Positions 33,110-45,295 of a stretch of 64,000 nt of DNA are shown piece after piece. The stretch comes from Acanthosoma haemorrhoidale. Its lineage: Eukaryota; Arthropoda; Insecta; Hemiptera; Acanthosomatidae. Position numbers and translations under genes: made by a program. Positions within the stretch are counted from its first letter, which is position 1. Every line of letters starts with the position of its first letter. The notes under the pieces are model-generated. The model was not told where the DNA came from, searched no databases, and saw nothing but the letters and a program-made list of their open reading frames with translations. The stretch is taken from contig OV884009.1 of assembly GCA_930367205.1 (NCBI GenBank), forward strand, positions 90,665,189 through 90,729,188. Direction: 5' to 3'.

Positions 33110-35125
33110 CTATATTTTTCTATACTTCCTCAAACCATTTAAATTTTAATAAAATCGAAATTTGACTAGTTTCCGAATTAGTTTTTCCTAAATTGGACAG
33201 CCGTAAGACGTTAAGGGATAACTACCATCAATGATAACAAAACAAGTCATGGTAGGATGTTACTTAATTAAAATAACTTGTGTAGCGATAAAAACGTAAA
33301 TATGATAACGTGATTAGTAAACAGTCAGATAATAACAACACACTTCAAAAATAAATATTATCGCTATACTAAGCAGATGATAATCGGCACAAACGCTCTT
33401 CCGAGCAATTTACGAATCGTTATCAATACGGAAATACAACAGTGCCCCATCACGTAGAAAAGGAACTTCCATTACGTGAAGGTCGCGAGTCGGTTCCTGT
33501 GAGCACTGATAGCATCAAACGGACGAACCTCAGGTAATGAATGAGGTATACACTATGACTCATGCCTCAACTCTGTCATTGATCTATTTATTTCAATTTA
33601 TAAATAATTTCACAGCTATTTAGATGATAGCATTTAGCATTCCTCCTAGGAAGAATGAATACAATTTTATATTTTTAGAAAAAAAAAAAACATTGAAAAA
33701 GTCACTGTACTAGGAGGCATAAATGAGTTATTCACAGACCAAATCGATCCAGTATACTTTTGAATTTTTTAAAATTTAAAAGCAAAAGTACTTGATTGAG
33801 TCTTAACTTTTTATATTCACATTTCATTTTCCCAATATTAACTATTTAACAACAAAACTTTGCTGGTAGTCGAACAATAAATAATTTATTTCAGAAGCCA
33901 TTCTGTTTAACTCTGTTCAACTATTTTACTGTGATTAATTTTTTCATTAATGACTCATTTTTTGTCTGACCAAAGCCTTTAGATAAATCCATCATTAACA
34001 GAAAAAAACAAAAACAATTAATGAGTTATCAGGAAATTGGCTTGAAATGCACTGGGATGTAATTAGAAAGGTCAAAACCTCTCGACATAATCATAACAAA
34101 AATTTGCCATAAACATAAAAAAACATCTATTGCAGGTTGACCGGTGACTCAGAAATATGAAGACCAGCATTTGCTGTAAATAAAATAATGATAAGTAGAA
34201 CAGCGAACAGAGAAAAGTGGAAAGTTATGGTGGATTTGTTATAAGTCATTCGTCCTATTAAACATAATTGCTACAGAAACTTATGAACAAATCCACAGCT
34301 GTTGAACAACATAATTTATACCACCGATGAACCAATAACAAGTATTAATATATTGTAAGAGAACAGTTAATTGTCATTTTTGCGAAAAATCATTAAAAAA
34401 ACTATAAAATAGTCAGCTTTTTATGCAATAAAAAATATGATTTGATGGCTCATTTCGATGTTCTTGCTTTTTTTTCATTTGCCAAATCCATTGACTCCCT
34501 TAGTGACCAGAAAGTTTTACTATTGATAACGATTACTCCAAGGCTATTCTATATTGTTCGTTACATATGTCTTCAGATGAAAGTTACATCTGTGTTTATG
34601 AATTATACAATGTTTTAATTGTTGCTTCAAAAGGCATTAAGAAAAAAAATAATGAACATTATTTCATCACATTTTACTACTGGAGTTTAAATACATAGTT
34701 TTATGGAGTTAATCAATTTGACAAGTGAGTGGCTCATGTATCTCGAACAGTCTAGAAAATATGAGCTGGATCAAAATTGAAAGTATTCAGAACTGTATTA
34801 TTATAATCTATCTAAGAACCATACATTGAGAAATAATTATAGAAAAGGTAGGCAGGCATTTCATTTTTATTTTTGGAAAAAAAAAACACTGTTATTTATT
34901 TTATTAATATTTTAACTTGCAATTGAGTAGGTTTTAATTTATTTTTTCTGCTATTAGAAAATGCTTTTAAATTTAACTATACCAATGTTATACGAAATAT
35001 AGCATGAGAAGGAATTCCAATTTATGTATATGTATGATGAAAGAATATGAAAGGAAATAAAAATAGAATTCGCAAGAGCTAATACTACTTTGAATAATGC
35101 TTAATTATTGGAGTGATTTCAGAAA
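33110..35125. other. AT-rich DNA, no gene seen
   Basis: No supported feature in these two kilobases apart from A/T runs. Confidence 0.5.
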
Positions 35126-35138
35126 TGCTGCATTATAC

Positions 35139-35342
35139 CGGGTTCCCGCGGGGCGTGAATAACTAAAGTATTATGGAAACACTTTATACGGATTAATGGA
35201 ATTAATTACATTAAAATTGAACCGTTCACCCGATTTCACACGAATTGTAACGACTGTCAGGTTTAATGTAATAAATTTCCTTAATCCGTATTAAGTGTAT
35301 CAATAATACTTATTTTCGTGATTCACGCCCCGTGTGAACCCA
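35139..35342. mobile_element. MITE with about 80-bp terminal inverted repeats and 9-bp target duplication
   Basis: The left arm (35,139-35,221) begins CGGGTTCCCGCGGGGCGTGA and the right arm (35,262-35,342), reversed, begins TGGGTTCACACGGGGCGTGA. The arms stay alignable for about 80 bases through ATACGGATTAA and ATTACATTAAA. The 9-bp repeat GCATTATAC flanks it at 35,130-35,138 and 35,343-35,351. The 40-base centre encodes nothing. Long arms with a 9-bp duplication suggest a Mutator-like origin, which is inference. Confidence 0.9.
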
Positions 35343-35454
35343 GCATTATACTGTAAACCTGATTGGTTGAAAGATAGTGTTCTATGTAACCAAGACAACG
35401 CGTGAGGTTTGAACACTTCCAGTCTGCCTACTCCACCGGGCATTAACTCTAATC

Positions 35455-35745
35455 ATATCTTCATTGTCCTGGGACAATGATGCAAATTCCTTAAGAACAT
35501 ACATTTGTTAAACGGAAAGTTGGTTATTTAATAGTATCAGTACCCGCTAAAATTTACAATAAATAAAATATTTAAAAAAATAGTAATATGGAATAACATT
35601 AGATACAATATGAAATGTAGAATAAAATGTACACATAAAAGGCACGTATATAAATATAAACAAAAACAATACGAAGAAAATAAAACAAGAACTTGCTTGA
35701 AAAATAAAAAGTCTAAACAAATGCCTAATTTACAATCGGGTACTC
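35455..35745 (+). repeat. Dispersed repeat family A, copy 2
   Basis: TCCTGGGACAATG, TTAAGAACATACATTTGTTA, AAAATTTACAATAAA, and AAAACAAGAACTTGCTTGAA in the order of copy 1. The minus frame across it is AT-driven and not a gene. Confidence 0.65.
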
Positions 35746-36300
35746 GTATATGAACAATCAATTTTTTGAAGTAAATAAGATAGGATGATGAGATTTAGTT
35801 TATTTTTTTGAATATGTAAACGGTAAATTTTGAATTTCAATGCACAACTATCGGAGTGTATTTATCGAAAGGTTCTGACAGATGTAACTAATATCTAGCT
35901 GAATCAATTCGTGTGTCTTATATTATCATTATTCCAGTATTGATATTTTTATTTTGAGTTTATATTTTCCTTTATTATGATATTATCCGATATGTTTGTA
36001 AATTTTCTGAATGTTTTGCAGGCGAGGCGTGTTTCTTAATTTATAAGTATAGGACACCCCCACACACCAAGTACCACATTTCTTCCAAGTTCCAAAGGAT
36101 TAAAAAGTGGGACAAGTTACTAAATTCGAGTTATGTCTGTTCTTCTTCTCAATTTTGTGATATTTATAACCTATTACAACATTGGCATACGGTCTAATAA
36201 CCGTAGCATTTGTATAAATTTTATTAATTAATAACTCTGAATTTGTGTATATTTGAACTTACGTCAAGTACGTTAAGCCAAATAAGTTACATGAAAGTGA

Positions 36301-36535
36301 CAGTGGCGTACCTAGAGCTTTTACTACATAGGGCGGTCCCCAATTTGCCACCCTTTCTATTTCAATGAAAAACAAGCGACGCTATTAACAATCACTGATC
36401 ATAAATAAGTAATTTTATTTAAACGGATTGAACACATAATAATATCGCTAGATCTCGAAATTAACATCAGGTGACGTGGACATCGCCAATTCCAAAAAAC
36501 GGCCCACGGATTTTGTTTTTTCACTGATTAAGTGT
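36301..36535 (-). mobile_element. hAT-like non-autonomous element end (copy 2)
   Basis: Starts with CAGTGGCGTACCTAGAGC and matches 19,861-20,205 in inverted orientation, including AATTTGCCACCCTTTCT and CAGGTGACGTGGA. The far end was not found. Confidence 0.6.
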
Positions 36536-36539
36536 AAAC

Positions 36540-37330
36540 AATCGATGATTCTGTTGATTAAAACATTATTTTATTATTCTTTATTTTTATTTTAGGGTAA
36601 TTTAGACCAAAATGTGAAAAAAATGCCAACACTAAGGTGCCGCCAGCAGCGTATTGACCTCTTTGCCCCCATCCAGGTACGAATTATGTAATAAATTAAA
36701 TCCATGATGCATTACTTCACGAAGAGCTTTAATTAATGAATCAACATTATATCAAGATTGTAAAATCGTGTTTTTACGATTAGAAAGATATGGTATCCTG
36801 GCTCACGAGCGATAAGTGCTAGCACATTCAAGCATTTGTATGAATTCCATTTAACAGGTGTTATTGCGTTCCCTTATGAACCTTTAGTTTCTCGTTTAAG
36901 TGAGTATAACGTGCGGATGACGTAAGCAGTTACCGAAAAATAATGAGCCACTCGTCCTCAGGTGTCAATTGGAGCCGGCCGTGAACTTCCAAGGACTTTC
37001 AGTCAGTTGTTCAGTCAAAGTATGGAAGATTTCCATTAATTCTTCCACTATGGAAGAGTACTTTTAAAAGTTAGACTAAAAAAATACAAAAAAAAAAAAT
37101 GTTTCTCAACTTGGCCCACATATGGAGTTTTCCAATCACAAATTACGATAGGGTCACGGACGTCCGCTTGTTGGAACAGCCGGTATGACATACATATCCG
37201 AATTAATTATCTATTTTACCATATCACATTTCATATTTGAGATTTTAAATGATAATTTATTAAAGAATAAGTTTAGCTCAGGTTACATCTTACAGTTTCA
37301 GTAAACAGCTTTAAAAATTAACGGATTGGT
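36540..37330. other. No gene seen
   Basis: Mixed AT-rich sequence, no supported feature. Confidence 0.45.
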
Positions 37331-37334
37331 GGAA

Positions 37335-37530
37335 TAATATATTTATTATCCTGGGACCATACCTATAGGACTGTCCCTTTAGAACTAACTAATAAATAAA
37401 TGTAAACCAAAACAATATAGAGGAAATAAAAAAGCTTGAAAATAACAATAAAATATCTACACAAATCCACACTGGGTATTCACATTTACATATGTAAATA
37501 CCTACCTAAATACGCAGATTTACGCATAAA
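37335..37530 (+). repeat. Dispersed repeat family A, copy 3
   Basis: TTATTATCCTGGGACCATAC, then a shortened middle, then AATGTAAACCAAAACAATAT and AAAGCTTGAAAATAA. A deletion relative to copies 1 and 2 joins the two ends. Confidence 0.6.
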
Positions 37531-38329
37531 AAAACAATAAAAAATAAAAATATTCAAATAAATTTGTCGTTTTGAAGGATGTCTGTACATATTGAGTATC
37601 ACAACTTGTGCACAATATCATTCTGAGTAGATTTTTATTATTAACTCATAAAATGAATGTTACGTTTAGGGCTCATTCAGTCCATTATCATGCAATCCAT
37701 CTCGTCCTCAAATTAAATAATAAATTATAATATTTTTTTTAACTATCATTAATAATTAAATAATTTTCAATTGATAAAAAAATCAAATATTTTTTGGTAA
37801 TGGTTGTTTCCATCAGTCAGCAATATCTATTACTCAGTGATAATAAACAAAAAGTCTGGCTGACAATAATAGAAAAAAATCCACAAAATTACATTGATGT
37901 GATGTCATAAATAATAAAGGATCTATCTACATATGTGATGAATGAACCAAACGAAAGAGATTGAAGCAAAAACAAAAAAATAATGAGTAGAAGTGATTGA
38001 CAATTGCAACTGAGAAAATATAGGAGGAAAAGAGCTTGAAAGTTATATGGGGTGTATTAAAATAGGAAATGAACAAAATTGTCAACAATAATGGTGAATA
38101 ACGAACTGTTAGATTGAAGGGAGATAAGGTACTGGTAAAATCAAGATTTAAAGATTGGGAGAGTAAATGTGATACTATCATACAGACAGGAATCTGTTTT
38201 GCATCAAATTGCTTCATGCTTTCACGTATCATTAGTCAGAAGATTGACTATGCAAGCAGATTATATTGCTTAACAATTACGCAGTTTATGCGTCTATGAA
38301 ACTGTGGGAGTGAAATAGAAGGGTTTAGG

Positions 38330-38470
38330 GCCATTCGTTATTTAACACCGCTCATTCGTCACATAAGCAGCTCCCACTGCGTCCTTACTGCTTATTATAT
38401 TGTTTAATTAATGACAATCTTATATAGCAGATTTTACTTTTATCACAATAAAGATTTGATTTAATTATTA
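38330..38470 (+). repeat. LINE 3' end remnant
   Basis: Ends GCAGATTTTACTTTTATCAC then AATAAAG, the 3' end type of the Jockey copies in this window. No coding part remains. Confidence 0.5.
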
Positions 38471-38480
38471 AAATATAACA

Positions 38481-38482
<2 letters not shown>

Positions 38483-38553
<71 letters not shown>
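38483..38553. repeat. (TC)n microsatellite
   Basis: About 35 TC units with one interruption (CTATCT) near the right end, directly beyond the LINE 3' end remnant. Confidence 0.98.
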
Positions 38554-39109
38554 ACCGTTTTATACCCTCCAACGCTGACATAAATATCGGAACTTAAACA
38601 GTACGTTTATCAGCGTAAAACTAGCGATACTGTTGCAAAACTAGCGAATTATGAATTGTTAGATTTGAGGGAAATAAAGAACTGATAAACTGGGAGAGAT
38701 GATAAACGACGAATCAAAATAGAGTTGATAAAAAAAAAAAAAGGGCTCAATTTTTATCTTTATTTCTCTGGCAGGTGTGGGAATCTATTTTCGATAAGTT
38801 ATTGAGCCGATAAGCAAGTGGCAAAGACAATCATGGCTGTGGTATCGAAGATGGTCACTTCCTCATTGCTGCTCAGGTATGCATGCTCGGTATCAAATAG
38901 CACCTAGCACAAATCTGTTGTCCAGTCACGTTTTTTCTCTTACCTTGTGCTTTATAATAGGCCTTTTGCTTTTTGGGTCAGTGAATCCAACTGCTTATCA
39001 TTTAAAAATCCGTTTTCATCCCTGCATGGTTGTAGAATAGTGGATATTTCTCATTATTGATATTACATTGAATTAAAAAAAAAAATAGACACCTAAAAAA
39101 TGTAATTAT

Positions 39110-39204
39110 GTAATTGTCTTCTATGTATGTTTTTTTGTCTGACATGTAGTCCTGAGAATGCCTGAATTGGCGAAACGACGACTGTTGATGCAGTATCAAT
39201 AATC
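39110..39204 (+). repeat. CGAAACG terminal-motif repeat, copy 3
   Basis: TTTTTGTCTGACATGTAG then CCTGAGAATGCCTGAATTGG, CGAAACGACGACTG and TATCAATAA. The part before the motif matches 28,850-28,870 in the composite repeat, linking the two. Confidence 0.6.
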
Positions 39205-39272
39205 ATATATATATATATATATATATGACTGTTGATGCAGTATCAATAATCATATATATATATATATATACT
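39184..39272. repeat. Tandem duplication with (AT)n tails
   Basis: A unit of about 45 bases, GTTGATGCAGTATCAATAAT plus an (AT)n run, is present twice in a row. Replication slippage across the AT run is the likely cause. Confidence 0.9.
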
Positions 39273-39350
39273 CTTTATTGGGCTATAATTACAATCTGCC
39301 TTTTATAAGGCAATCAGTAATTGCGATAAACGCTCTCATTCATACCAATC
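39272..39350 (-). repeat. LINE 3' end remnant
   Basis: On the minus strand: ...GCAGATTGTAATTATAG then CCCAATAAAG. Same Jockey-type tail as at 18,570-18,597, here directly against the AT repeats. Confidence 0.55.
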
Positions 39351-39359
39351 AATAATCAA

Positions 39360-40915
39360 AAGATATTTTGAGAGAGGCTAGAAGTTTTTTTTAAAAAAAA
39401 AAACTAATTTTCACACAATATAAATATTAAAAAAAATATTTTTTTACATTTTTACCGACTTGAAGTTCAACAATTGGGAACTAAATTCTATTTTTAAATA
39501 TTTATAAATAAAACATACAAAACGTGCCTCCTCTAACCATAAACTGTACAGTCCACATTATAGAGCCTATGACCCATTATGTCATAAATATATATTTGGA
39601 AAATTCGGGTTTGACAAATGTGACAGTTGCTATAATAAACTTACGAACCGACCCCAAGTGACAAACATGGAGCCAAGTCCACGCCAATTAAGTAAAAATG
39701 CTCACTGAACTTGCAACTAGAAACTTGAAAATATTCTATATGATCTTTGAGCTGTTGATCTGTACAGTTCAAAGATTGCAGTCACAAACCTCAGAGTAAG
39801 GCTTATCTAAGGAACGAACTTATAACATGAAATCATCCCTCGCTACCAGAAATTTTATTCCAGTCTCCTATAGTCCCATCAGTACCCAGCAACCCAGAGC
39901 GACGCCTGAGAGGTGGTGCCACCGCGACCTCCTTCAAACCAGTTAGTGGTTTTTATTAGAGAGTCAAGTTAAATGATTTTGGCTAATGAGCCTCCCAAAA
40001 CGTAACAACAGGTTGTAAACTGAAGTCCTAAGCACCGCTTAAAATAGTTTGTATTTATTGCATGTAATAATTGCAATAAATATACTATTATATAATAAGA
40101 AGGGATACAATTGATGTGGTACATGATCAGGCGCACAAGTTTTTTTAAATTCTAATACTTAAAAAAAATATTTGTAGGACATTAAAAATCACGTTGTCGA
40201 CAAAGAAAATATTTTTGATGAATATTGACCCAAAAATCCCTGTTTAAATATACTCAAACGACTTATTGTCCACCCAGAGCGCCTTCAAATGCGTGAACAC
40301 AACACAATACTGAGCCGCAAGACGCGCATACCGATCCAAGTACCTACTTTGCAGCCTGGAGGCCACAAAATATTTTATACTTATAAATATCTTAATTTAA
40401 AAAATTACAATATACTTGTACGGCTATATTAATTGTGATGTAAGAACTTATTCATACTTAGGTACAATTTTCGTTCATACCAGCATAATACATTTACTAT
40501 AATTTGAACTCTATTCTTCATTCTTCTTCCCTCCCAGTTTTCAAATCTGGTCTTTATTTTTTCCTTCCAACTCGTCCATTACCGAACTAGTTGAAGTCCC
40601 TACCCTCTAATACTGAAGTTGTAAGCATTGCTTAAAATTCTGTTTTATTGACTGCATGTAAACATTTCAATAAGGAAATATAAAAAAAATCCATAATTAT
40701 TTATACACAAACCAAGTGGAAGTTAGAATTTTTTATCTCTAAGTTTTATTTTTCAAGTCACTAGTTTAAAAAAAAATTATCTGTAACCATAAATTTATTA
40801 CATACCTAATCATACTGTGACCCTAAATTTGTCATTTTTAAAGGGCTTATGTCCAAGAATAAAGTTTAGTTTCTTCATTTCATTTTCATTCGCAACTGAC
40901 TTCATCCACTTACTA
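39360..40915. other. No gene; two copies of a short repeat
   Basis: GCACCGCTTAAAATA-type repeat copies lie at 40,020-40,090 and 40,610-40,690 (see 21,385). Otherwise nothing supported. Confidence 0.45.
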
Positions 40916-40923
40916 TTATAATC

Positions 40924-41085
40924 TCAGAAGATGGGAAGAGTATGACCAGACTCCTGTTGACGACGACTAAAGACTTGTTCCCGTTTGGCTTGGCAAGCCT
41001 TGATGAAGTCTGTCATACCTCGCGCTGTGACACGTAATGGATCCTCATTACTCGAGGTGATTTGGGGTGGCTCCTTTTTTTCCAT
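40924..41085 (-). CDS. Small open frame of 53 codons, unrecognised
   Basis: On the minus strand an ATG (41,083-41,085) opens MEKKEPPQITSSNEDPLRVT and on, hydrophilic and rich in K, R, Q and E, to a TGA at 40,924-40,926. Composition is coding-like and less AT-rich than the surroundings. Upstream on the same strand, TTTGTAGAAG and TTGCAG could be splice acceptors, so it may be a last exon. It could equally be a piece of a mobile-element gene. No family recognised. Confidence 0.3.
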   Translation of the reverse strand: MEKKEPPQITSSNEDPLRVTARGMTDFIKACQAKREQVFSRRQQESGHTLPIF

Positions 41086-41399
41086 AGGTAAATGCTTCAG
41101 GAATTAAGGGCTTCTGCAAGATGACAAGCCAGTATGGCTTGTGCACCCCCTCCAAAGACCTGTTTTATTTTGTAGAAGTAATTGTCAAGTGCTTCACATT
41201 GAGTTTTTGGATTTACACGAGAGAGAACCTAAGTCTAACAATAGCATGTTGACGACAAGGGTTGTCGCTAAACCACGCGCCATAGGAACGGCTCCCTCTT
41301 GGAATTTGACTACACACAAGACCAAAAGTCCGCAAGTACCTCGAGCTCATCAAGGTGTGGGAACAAAGGTTAACACATGATATGAAATTCAGGTCACCA

Positions 41400-43310
41400 G
41401 TACTATAAAATATTAGGCTCTCTGGAACTGCACTCTTATAAAATCATTAAATAACATATATTCATATTTTACTTAATTATATTATATAAACTATTTCCCT
41501 TGTATAATACATATTTACTTCAATTTAATATGTATTTTTAGGGATTCGTTGAATGTTTTCATGAACATAATTCCGATCTGTTTAGAATGATTATTCAATG
41601 TCGCATGGTGGTTCCGTTCGATCACCCGATACCATGATGAATACTGACAAGCTATTAAAACTTGATTAGGTGTCAATAATAATTAAATTACTCAAAAATA
41701 ATCCTTTATCATAGTAGGGCGTCAAAATAGAGGTCTAGACTTTCTGATCAACAATCAACAAAAACTCATTAAGGGCTTAAACGTCAGAATATTTTCTCGA
41801 CTTGATTAATAACGTTTAATATTTGTTGGAACTTCAATGATCTGTAATAATGTCATCATAATCATAACTCAGAGAGATGAAGTGTTATAATTACAAATTA
41901 GTTTTAACTAATCATTAATTCATTTTGTTTGTGTTGTTTGTCGAAGGATCAGTCATGAGGGTGTTAGATCTAGGAAACCCTTTGGTTCTTGATAAAATAC
42001 TAGTTTTAATTTCAAGAAATCTAATAATTACTATTCGGGGTGTAAATTAAGAATTAGTTGATTTGATTCCTTTTTAAACCATTCTTAGTCACTTGCACTT
42101 CTTTTTTACTGTTACAAACTATTCAATTACAATGACGTTACTTGCGATGAGTTTAATATGTTGTGTACTTCCTCAACAATCTACAATTGTAGTATTTAGT
42201 GTATAATAATATTTAATCGATAAAATGGCGTAAATTTACGCTAGAATTACAAACATAAGCAATACAGTTAATTCGTGACCCCTCCATGACTTTTTGAAAT
42301 TATGATAAATGCCGTATCGCCAGTGTATTCTATAATAATAGATTTTTATAAGCAAATTAAGATACGAGTATATGCTCACTGATGGACAGAATCCAAGGCA
42401 GCCCTTGAAAAAAAAAAAGAGTCGCTTATTATTTTAAAAATGTGGCCATCCTATCATCTTCTTTGTGTTTTAGAATACTCCGAAGGCTAGCGACATCTTC
42501 CGTTTTATTTACGACGCTGGCATTTACAGTGGGAAAAGGGCGTTCAATTTTTTGTTTTATTATATTGTTCGAATTTATATCCATCTTTCCGTTGGTCAGA
42601 TTTTGTAGAAAATCTTGTTTCCATTCGTTGATCATGAAGTGGACGTTTCTCTCTCGCAAACATCAGAAATATTTGTGGTTTGTGTAATAACGTTGTAACC
42701 ACAACAACCTTGTATCTACAGGTCCACTACATTCCGAATGTTTGTATTCCAGAAAGTAGACACCACGTGAATGCTTCCATGGCCAAAGGGAGAGGCTATA
42801 CTTTACCTGTGTTGACAATGTTAGTGGTCGTTAAAATGATTATTTTACGATTGGACTCAATCTATCTGAAGTATACTAGATATTGCTTATTGAATGTTAG
42901 TGCTTATAAACTTTAAAGCTTTCTTCATTCACAGCTCTTAAAATATTGAAGACTCTTTATATCCTGACAATACATTATTATATACAGATATACTTCATTA
43001 TGTAAAATGTTTTTATTTAAACAGAGTTATTTGCTAATGCAATATTGATTCACTATTTTTAAATTTAATTTTTCAGAAAGTTACCAATTCGGTACGAGGG
43101 TGGCCGAAACGTTTCCGACCTAATAAAGCTTTTATTTTAGCTTTTATTTCACTAGCTTTTATTTATTTTATTATCATCTTCATGTTGAGGCCGGAAACTT
43201 TTCAGACTACCTGTGTACATATAAAAATTTAAAATGTAATAACATTCACAGGTTTGTTGTTATACTATTATTATTTCCAATCTTATTATTTATTTATTTT
43301 TTAATTTTCA
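41400..43310. other. Mostly AT-rich, no gene supported
   Basis: A phrase near 42,774-42,805 resembles 23,440-23,470. Nothing else supported. Confidence 0.4.
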
Positions 43311-43314
43311 AAAG

Positions 43315-43785
43315 CTTTACTGCGATAAAATTGCAATGTGCCTTGTTGGGTAATGAGTATTAGTGATCAATGTTCTCATCCATATTTACAATCTTCATTC
43401 ATTCGCTCATTCATACAGTATTTTCAAACAATCCATAGACCTCCCAAGTCCACATGGTTGTCACCTCTCTCGCATGCGAAAGAGGAAGCTCCCCACGCTC
43501 CTCCGTTAGCCGTGGAACGGGATACGAGCCAGTGGAGGCTAACCAAGAGCAAGAGAGCCACAGACGCTCAGGATATGATTGGTGAAACTGACAATTGCCA
43601 GAACTCCCACTGCTACGTATTTATAGCAGGTCACGCTGCCATTGCCGGTTTAGTCTACGAGGAGGATTATATGGATATTATGTTGATGGATATGATGGAT
43701 TATATGGCGCAGTGTAATGACTTTGCTGGGGATTAGAGTGGTTGGATAGGTTTCGATGGAATTTCATGAACTTGGAAGGTTTATT
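43315..43785 (-). repeat. Jockey LINE 3' UTR copy
   Basis: Homologous, inverted, to 18,165-18,600: shared pieces include GAGGAGCGTGGGGA, TCGCATGCGAGAG, ATGAATGAGCGAATGAATGA and the tail region. The 3' end is at about 43,322 and the copy is truncated at its 5' end inside the UTR. The 132-codon + frame here is an antisense artefact. Confidence 0.75.
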
Positions 43786-43850
43786 AAATTAAGTGTTTTT
43801 GTGTGTAATTATTTGCATATATGTGTAAATTTTTTGTTCTTAATTGTTGT

Positions 43851-43904
43851 CCTGATGCCTGAACAGGCGAAACGTCGACTGATGATGTCATGCAAATAAA
43901 AACA
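43851..43904 (+). repeat. CGAAACGTCGACTGATGATG terminal-motif repeat, copy 4
   Basis: The clearest copy: CCTGATGCCTGAACAGG, then CGAAACGTCGACTGATGATG, then TCATGCAAATAAAAA. GCCTGAACAGGC is a perfect short hairpin. It resembles the 3' ends of some Penelope-like or LINE-like retroelements, which is inference. Confidence 0.65.
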
Positions 43905-43999
43905 GGATTTACTGTGAGAGCCCCAAGCCATTTCTGGCAAGACCACTGGTACTTGGATCTAGTTTTTAATAGCTGATCGTCTGACGTTATGTATGTCTG

Positions 44000-44290
44000 T
44001 TGAGTGGTGCGTGAGGCTGCATTTGGAAGAGCAGAGAGTCGGCAAATGATTTTCGTCCAAGGACCTCGGGGCCGGTGCGGTACACTTATTGTGGGGGGAA
44101 CGAAGGCCATTCGCCGACACCAGTTCGGGGGGCAAAGCCCTCTCCTATCGCAACTGTGTTACCTTTACCTTGTTACTTTCTCACTGCTACTGGGAGCTGA
44201 TATTTCTCACCGTACCTCACGTATTCTTCAAAACTGCTCCGCTGTTGCATCTGTTATGTAATGAGCTGATGGTGGTACGACAAATATAGG
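44000..44290 (+). other. GC-richer segment with overlapping frames
   Basis: Two overlapping + frames (85 and 66 codons) cover a GC-rich block. Neither peptide is recognised, and overlap in different frames suggests chance. The stretch 44,300-45,290 after it is AT-rich and empty. Confidence 0.25.
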
Positions 44291-45295
44291 CACGAATCCG
44301 TCATCATTTCCTCAACCCAAACCACATTGCCAATCTTAGCGCACAGACTGAAAGTAAACTCTTAATACAATAACGATAAATAATATGTTACGTACGCCAG
44401 GTTGGGAGCAAAAAACTACAAGTTCTCCAAAACTACTGTTTAAGGATAGTAGAAAAGATATCACTACTCTAAAAAATACAAATGACAACTATATAAACAT
44501 TTATTAAAAACAGTGTATCATTATTATTTTTTCAAAAATGTCCACACTCAGCAGGTTACTCTTAATTAGCAAAATTGGAGACTACAAAACATATATTTTT
44601 GTGAATATATCTTGCCTTTTGTAAATATTTATTACACGATAACTCCAACTATAGATTGTATAATTAGAGAAGAAAAAGCCTATGAAAAATAGTATTTTAC
44701 TTTATCATTAAGATAGAGGTTTTTTATGTTTGTTGGGGTTTCCTATAAATTTAGTGTATTTTATTATCAATCTATTGTAAAATCTAATATGATTCATGAG
44801 TCTAAACTATAATGGTCTGTTTGATGTCAAGTAGAGCTGTAAAAGTCATGTTCGAGATTCCTATCCATAACGATTAACCCATCGTCGAGGAAGAAAACTT
44901 CAGAATGTCGACACCTTGGCCGTCCCTACTGACAGACCAACCTTTGAGATAAACCCTGAGCTTAAGTGCTCTTTTTCTGTGGAACCTGTGATATAAAATT
45001 AAAAATTGATATGCGTTTAGGCCGTAAAACTCTAAATGTCAACCAGTACACCTACCGGAAATTTTCAAGCTTCCTGTTGAAAAATAAACACGGAATCATT
45101 TTTTTTATATGATGATTGGTATTAGGTATACATGTAATGCAATCTATAAACAGACCGGTTAACATTTTCCTCTAAATGGATCATTAACAAAAAACGACCA
45201 AACGTCTAGAAATATCGATAGATGTAAGTACTAATAAAGTGGCGTGTTTTAATATAACATTTAATATATATATAATATTTTAATATAACATCGCA

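Noticed and set aside
43338..43736. 132-codon + frame
   Set aside because: It is the antisense of a Jockey LINE 3' UTR copy.
17201..43904. Hammerhead ribozyme in the CTGATG...CGAAAC tails
   Set aside because: The order CTGATG, stem, CGAAAC recalls a hammerhead, but the conserved A after CTGATG is missing in the best copies, and where CTGATGA is present (17,201) no stem II can form.
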